From Hymenopellis radicata (Eukaryota > Basidiomycota > Agaricomycetes > Agaricales > Physalacriaceae), in assembly GCA_015501595.1 (NCBI GenBank), contig JADNRX010001276.1, forward strand, positions 1-11,792: a stretch of DNA of 11,792 bases, written 5' to 3'. This document shows, piece by piece, positions 8,415 through 11,792 of this stretch. The notes under the pieces are model-generated. The model made no database searches. It was given only the letters and a program-made list of their open reading frames with translations, and was not told the origin of the DNA. Within the stretch, counting starts at the first letter, position 1; each line of letters opens with the position of its first letter. The position numbers were made by a program, and so were the translations under genes.

Positions 8415-8500
8415 TCATACTTGAGGGACTCGTGTACTGGAAGCTCGCCGCGACGGCTCATACTTGAGGGACTCGTGTACTGGAAGCTCGCCGCGACGGC
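8415..8500. repeat. perfect 43-bp tandem duplication
   Basis: Copy 1 is 8415-8457 and copy 2 is 8458-8500, identical over all 43 bp. Each begins TCATACTTGAGGGACTCG and ends CTCGCCGCGACGGC. The base after each copy differs (T versus C), so the array is exactly two units. Because 43 is not a multiple of three, the duplication shifts any reading frame. No recognised coding lies here. Confidence 0.95.
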
Positions 8501-9723
8501 CTCGACTCACACGGCGAGTCGCCCATTTCGTCTTATACGAATCTTGAAACTTATTCTTACCATAGTATGACTCGCCTTGGTACTGCCCCGCCTCGTCAGA
8601 TGAGACGCGGCCTTGACTGTACCTTCACCCGTTCATCTGGGAACTGTCTGCGTACCTGGTGTCTACATAGCCTTGATCGTATCGGTGAGGCGCTGTTCCT
8701 CTAGTTTTCTCAATATAACGTATGTCATTACAGCGTCGTTCACGCCTCGCACACATCGGGACTATCTCCTTGTCTTTGCGCCGAGTCGACAAGAACATCA
8801 TTTGGCTTCGCGCCGGCGATTATCAGTTTGGCTACGCGCCGGCTGATTAGTGCCTTTCCGTGCTCAATGTCGGTCAAGCCCGCTTAACGGACGGAGTGAA
8901 GGACCGGCGATGAAGAAATGGTCGTGGTAAGTTCTTGACAATCGCCTTGTTATGTCCCATCTCACCTTTGTGAACAGATTCTATGTCTTCTGTACGCGTT
9001 TGCCGACCTAGTGTTGAATCTGGTTCGTCGTCGACGTCGGAATACTTAGAGTACGAAAGACTGCTATGTGCCGGAGGGTACAACTCTTGCCGGTGGGTTT
9101 CCTTATGCTCCGGGTTTGCTCTGAACTTAGTGTTCACTGGCGATAGGGTAATTGCCATACCTCGACTAGGTCTATGCGCCGGCCTAGCTTGGACTACAAG
9201 CAAGTCTTGTCGGTAAGTTGAGTCTGATGCCTTACCTTGTCATCATGCTAACCGTCTCGTTCAGGTAGAAATACGCCTCCCCGGTCAATGCTGAAACGAT
9301 TTCTGCCGCCCTCATCAAGTAGTAACATGATTGCAGGACCTCGATGCTCGCCAGCGTATCACCACGCCCACGTACAAGATGCCAGCTCTCAGACATACGT
9401 TGAGGAGTAAGTTGTCCTCGACTACCGTTCCCACTACCTTGTACGCATTGGTAAGGCCTTATTTATTCACTCTTGACTGGTTCTGTTATACTTGCGCCAC
9501 ACTCTTCGATACGCTGACTCCGGAGCCCTACAGCCCTCGAACTTTCACTCTACGGGACCTTGAAATGTTTGTTCGCTGATCTGAACCGGTGGCAGCGTCG
9601 CCATTATGCGGGAAATCCATACGTTGGCTTGGACCCACAGTTGTCCACAAGTCAAGTTCAATGCCGGCTATATACCCAGGTGAACGCGACTATCAGCACG
9701 GCGAGGATGGCTAACACTTCTAG
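8501..9723 (+). other. decayed unrecognised gene sequence with retained introns
   Basis: No protein is recognised, but two introns are textbook: 8927-8977 (GTAAGT, acceptor GAACAG) and 9213-9264 (GTAAGT, branch TGCTAAC, acceptor TTCAG). A third donor GTAAGT occurs at 9409. Coding-like pieces include NIIWLRAGDYQFGYAPAD (before a stop at about 8848), CYVPEGTTLAGGFPYAPG (about 9060-9117) and RQRITTPTYKMPALRHTLR (before 9409). The frames are broken by stops and shifts. Sequence near 9600-9680 may be a distorted upstream exon of the flavin monooxygenase, but I could not find its GxGxxG motif. Confidence 0.35.
8801..8849. repeat. imperfect ~26-bp tandem pair
   Basis: TTTGGCTTCGCGCCGGCGAT at 8801-8820 (continuing TA) recurs at 8827-8849 as TTTGGCTACGCGCCGGCTGA (continuing TTA). 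The second copy has one substitution and one inserted base, with TCAG between the copies. It is a small local duplication. Confidence 0.6.
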
Positions 9724-10160
9724 ATATGCGAGAAGGCGCCCGACCTTGGCGGAACATGGAGGGTTGGTTTACTTTCTATCGGTCGCTCCGCCTTTGACTG
9801 ACGACAATCACCAGACTAATACATACCCGGTTTGTGGCCCATCCCTCATACACTGCAGTAAGTAAACGAATGTCGTGCTAGGGTTGTGCATCGGACGTGC
9901 CAATTATGTTCTTCACCCATTCCGCGTCTTTATCTCCTAAATGGCGCGGTACGCACGGATTGCAGCCCGAGATCCTGGGACGATCTGGCCACCGAATACG
10001 ATATACGACGATGCATCTCCTTCAATACTGCAGTTATGTGGGATGATAATGCTAAACTGTCCAGTATTGCAACGAAGGATTCTTGTGGAGAGGAGCACAC
10101 GACTCGGGCCAAAGTCTTTCTCTCCGCTGCGGGCTTTCTAGAGATACCTTCCTTTGGAAC
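9724..10160 (+). pseudogene. class B flavin monooxygenase / Baeyer-Villiger type, N-terminal fragment
   Basis: The family uses FAD and NADPH to oxygenate small molecules. A possible upstream intron ends in CTAACACTTCTAG at 9723. Exon 9724-9762 reads ICEKAPDLGGTWR, the FAD-domain GGTW block. Intron 9763-9814 leads to a 15-nt exon 9815-9829 (TNTYP). Intron 9830-9881 leads to GCASDVP and KWRGTHGLQPEI, giving the family's NTYPGCxxDxP signature across splice sites. A frameshift at about 9975 (bases lost between PEI and W) is followed by DDLATEYDIRRCISFNTAV and AKVFLSAAGFLEIPSF. The upstream GxGxxG and everything after IPSF, including the NADPH-binding motif, are absent. Fzo1-like sequence begins about 60 bp later. 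Confidence 0.85.
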
Positions 10161-10221
10161 GTGTGTTCTTTAACTCTTTTGTTTCATGCTTGCGCTGACG
10201 ACGCTTAGCTTCGCTCGCCTT

Positions 10222-10700
10222 ATGGTAGCATACAACGCTTCCTTTTCAATCACTTCACTCTCTCGGCCAAGGAGTTCCTCTGAAACGCCAGCAACGAGAA
10301 GGCGTACCTCTTCGTTGTCGTCAACAAGTACGATCAGCTCAAGAACAAGGACAAGATCGAACAGCTCAGCCCTCGCACCTACGAAGATGCTGAGGATTTA
10401 GTTCATTTCGTCGACTCTGCCTCTGTGCTCCAGCCCTTCACCGCCAACCCATCGTTCGATGACCTCGAATCATCTCTTCGGTCATTCGTTCTCGTGAAGC
10501 GCTCCAAGTCCAAGCTTCACCCCGCATCCACCTTGTCAACCTCCTCTTTGATGTTGACTTGCTGGTGGGTGCCAACGGCCTCGTCGCTGATGCCGAGATT
10601 CGCCAGGCTAAGGAAGAGATCGAGCGCGCCAAGCCGGTTTTGGAGAAGATGCAGAGCAGGGAGGAGAGCTTGGAGATCGTCGAGGAGACGGGTGCCAACG
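10222..10700 (+). pseudogene. mitofusin Fzo1 fragment (outer-membrane fusion GTPase)
   Basis: The native protein is a dynamin-type GTPase fusing mitochondrial outer membranes. The fragment covers the end of the GTPase domain and the start of the following helical region: NHFTLSAKEFL, stop TGA 10281, NEKAYLFVVVNKYDQL (containing the NKxD-type guanine-specificity motif), [36 protein letters not shown] frameshift near 10532 is followed by [10 protein letters not shown] and [16 protein letters not shown]. About eight to ten residues present in the family between DK and IEQLSPRTYE appear deleted. P-loop, membrane anchors and C-terminus are absent. It abuts a minus-strand UGGT fragment within about 12 bp. 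Confidence 0.9.
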
Positions 10701-10711
10701 CTACTGCTATC

Positions 10712-10915
10712 TCCGTAAGGCGCCCCATGCAGATCCAAGTCAATAAGTTCCTGCAGGTCCGCCCTAACAATCTGGTCCGCATCGACGAAAATAACCTTCT
10801 TCAGGTCCATAGGGAAAAGCACATCCAAGAAGAGAATCTTGTACGCCCAGATAATGCGCTGCTTCTCCTTCTGTGCACGAAGCCACGACGGCCAAATTCA
10901 TATTGGAACCCGTCC
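10712..10915 (-). pseudogene. UDP-glucose:glycoprotein glucosyltransferase (GT24) fragment
   Basis: UGGT is the ER folding sensor that re-glucosylates misfolded glycoproteins. Reading the minus strand downward from about 10907: QYEF, a short deletion with frame change where the family has VTYKW, then [43 protein letters not shown] and [10 protein letters not shown] at about 10712. The DAD is the metal/UDP-binding DxD motif of the catalytic domain. About 66 codons of a protein of some 1500 residues survive, and no thioredoxin-like or ER-retention part is visible. No stop lies between PSWL and GAPYG. The preserved end faces the Fzo1 fragment tail to tail. Confidence 0.93.
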
Positions 10916-10934
10916 AGTCCGTGGTGGCACGCAC

Positions 10935-11719
10935 AATCGCGAGGGTCCTTTGTGGTATGGAATGGCGTACGACGTCGTCAGCATGAATAAAGCTGATTAC
11001 AACGCGTTCGACAACCTGCCGTGGCTCGCCTCCTTGCAGTCAAAAGACTACAGCTGCCAGGAGCACACTTTCCAGCTCGGAGGCGTCTTTCGCACAAACG
11101 TATCCGCGTTCTCGTATAACATCTACAACATCCGGACCGACGAGGAAGCGACGACCGGTTTTCAATACGCCAACAGCTATCTCGACTCATGCGACGTGAC
11201 GCAGAGAGCCGTCCAGGTATCGCCCGGAGATCGCGCCATAACAGCTTCCGTGAGTCTTCGCGCGCCGTGTCGTCGCCTTCATTCAAAGATTAGGCTGCTA
11301 TATACTGCCCCGAGCCGCTCAACTTTGAGGCCACCACGTCATGGACTTACTCCAACCACTTCTCAATCGGATCCCTAAAAGCAAATCTGTTCGGCAACAA
11401 GACCATACCGTGCGCGCTTCTCGACGCCATGTCCGCATTTGCAGGTGCGCGTTACTATATTTCACTTTCTCTCCGCACCCACTGAGAGTGACCCAGACGA
11501 ATCGTACGAGGGAATATACTTCGGAATGTATCACTATCAGTCCATGATGATATATATGTATATGGCAGATCTTCACCAACCCGACCGCGTTCAACACCTC
11601 CGTCACGCCGTAATCCCCGCCGGGCAGAACGCCTCGCGGTATTACAGCACCGACGCGGCGGCCCGGAGGCAGGCCAACAGCCAGCGCATGCTCTACGCCA
11701 ATGCGACCACGCAGAGAAA
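10935..11719 (+). pseudogene. multi-exon fragment of an unrecognised, possibly secreted or membrane protein
   Basis: Exon about 10935-11249 reads MAYDVVSMNKADYNAFDNLP, DYSCQEHTFQLGGVFRTNV, GFQYANSYLDSCDV and VSPGDRAITAS. Intron 11250-11293 joins in frame to AAIYCPEPLNFEATTSWTY and SNHFSIGSLKANLFGNKT. Intron 11445-11496 joins in frame to DESYEGIYFG and MYHYQSMMIYMYMAD. From 11569 to 11609 the better coding signal is one frame over (FTNPTAFNTSVTP), then the original frame returns with VIPAGQNASRYYSTD and ANSQRMLYANATTQR. So the overall frame stays open to TGA 11748. Cysteines and N-x-T/S sites suggest an extracytoplasmic protein. The N-terminus is cut by the UGGT junction and the C-terminus by repeat B. 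I do not recognise the family. Confidence 0.6.
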
Positions 11720-11725
11720 CATTTC

Positions 11726-11792
11726 AATAAGACCAGTCGAAGCATGGTGATATAATTGCTGTATTTATATGTAGAAAAGACATGGAGTGGTG
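11726..11792. repeat. dispersed ~70-bp repeat, copy B (reaches window end)
   Basis: The copy matches 5655-5724: AATAAGAC, GTCGAAGCATGGTGATATA and ATGGAGTGGTG are shared, with a shorter AT-rich centre (GTATTTATATGTA). Like copy A, it follows immediately after a truncated plus-strand gene fragment. On the minus strand it contains TATAAATA (11769-11762) and an ATG at 11745, but the 16-nt spacing is too short for that ATG to be the normal start of a transcript driven from that box. The repeat may extend beyond the window. Confidence 0.75.

Noticed and set aside
10438..10782. Minus-strand 114-codon frame over the Fzo1 region
   Set aside because: It is the antisense of Fzo1 coding sequence. Only the separate frame from about 10828 to 10712 carries genuine UGGT protein.
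1..11792. RIP-type mutation as the cause of decay
   Set aside because: A few stops may come from CGA to TGA, but most damage is indels and G-to-T-type or other stops, and the G+C content stays near balanced. A dinucleotide index calculation would be needed to claim RIP.
11746..11792. Working minus-strand promoter with TATAAATA and ATG 11745
   Set aside because: The box is only 16 nt from the ATG, so transcription would start at or past it. The frame runs straight into antisense of the unknown gene.
1..11792. Frameshifts as simple sequencing error in intact genes
   Set aside because: Error could explain some single shifts, but not the missing domains, abrupt changes of gene identity and opposite-strand junction. 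Raw reads would settle the individual indels.

Overview
The window looks like DNA from a filamentous fungus, most likely a mushroom-forming basidiomycete (Agaricomycetes). Coding stretches on both strands are cut by many very short introns (about 40-70 nt, mostly 44-55) with GTAAGT/GTGAGT/GTGCGT-type donors, CTAAC/CTGAC-type branch sites and CAG/TAG acceptors. The recognisable protein pieces match fungal housekeeping families. This assignment comes from gene style and family recall, not from a database search.

I see no gene that is clearly intact. The window is a string of truncated, frameshifted and stop-containing gene fragments. In order: 1-430, nothing coding; about 550-2210, broken unrecognised coding (a Ser/Pro-rich basic piece, a coiled-coil plus Gln-rich piece, and others); 2475-3180, a decayed multi-exon gene containing a 21-bp minisatellite; 3344-3690, the N-terminus of glucosidase II alpha; 3820-4608, an alpha/beta hydrolase of the TAP/tripeptidyl-peptidase type with a broken nucleophile elbow; 4609-5243, no gene; 5244-5640, the second membrane domain of an ABCC transporter; 5655-5724, repeat copy A; 5725-6945, mostly nothing, with a weak minus-strand Ser/Thr/Pro-rich frame; 6946-7372, the first membrane domain of an ABCC transporter, stopping before Walker A; 7650-8181, a coherent unrecognised multi-exon fragment; 8415-8500, a perfect 43-bp tandem duplication; 8501-9720, decayed unrecognised sequence with two good introns; 9724-10160, a class B flavin monooxygenase fragment; 10222-10700, a mitofusin (Fzo1) fragment; 10712-10915 (minus), a UDP-glucose:glycoprotein glucosyltransferase fragment; 10935-11719, an unrecognised multi-exon fragment; 11726-11792, repeat copy B at the window edge.

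The fragments keep their introns, so they were copied or left behind as DNA and not as processed mRNA. Unrelated genes are joined with almost no spacer, as in the Fzo1/UGGT tail-to-tail junction, and the two ABCC pieces lie in permuted order. This fits either a mosaic of captured gene fragments (Helitron-like or Pack-type elements can do this) or a heavily rearranged subtelomeric-type graveyard. A ~70-bp repeat sits at the right edge of two of the fragments, about 6.07 kb apart, and is the best candidate for a boundary of whatever assembled the mosaic. I could not see transposase, helicase, reverse transcriptase or terminal inverted repeats. The genes do not form a working pathway in their present state.
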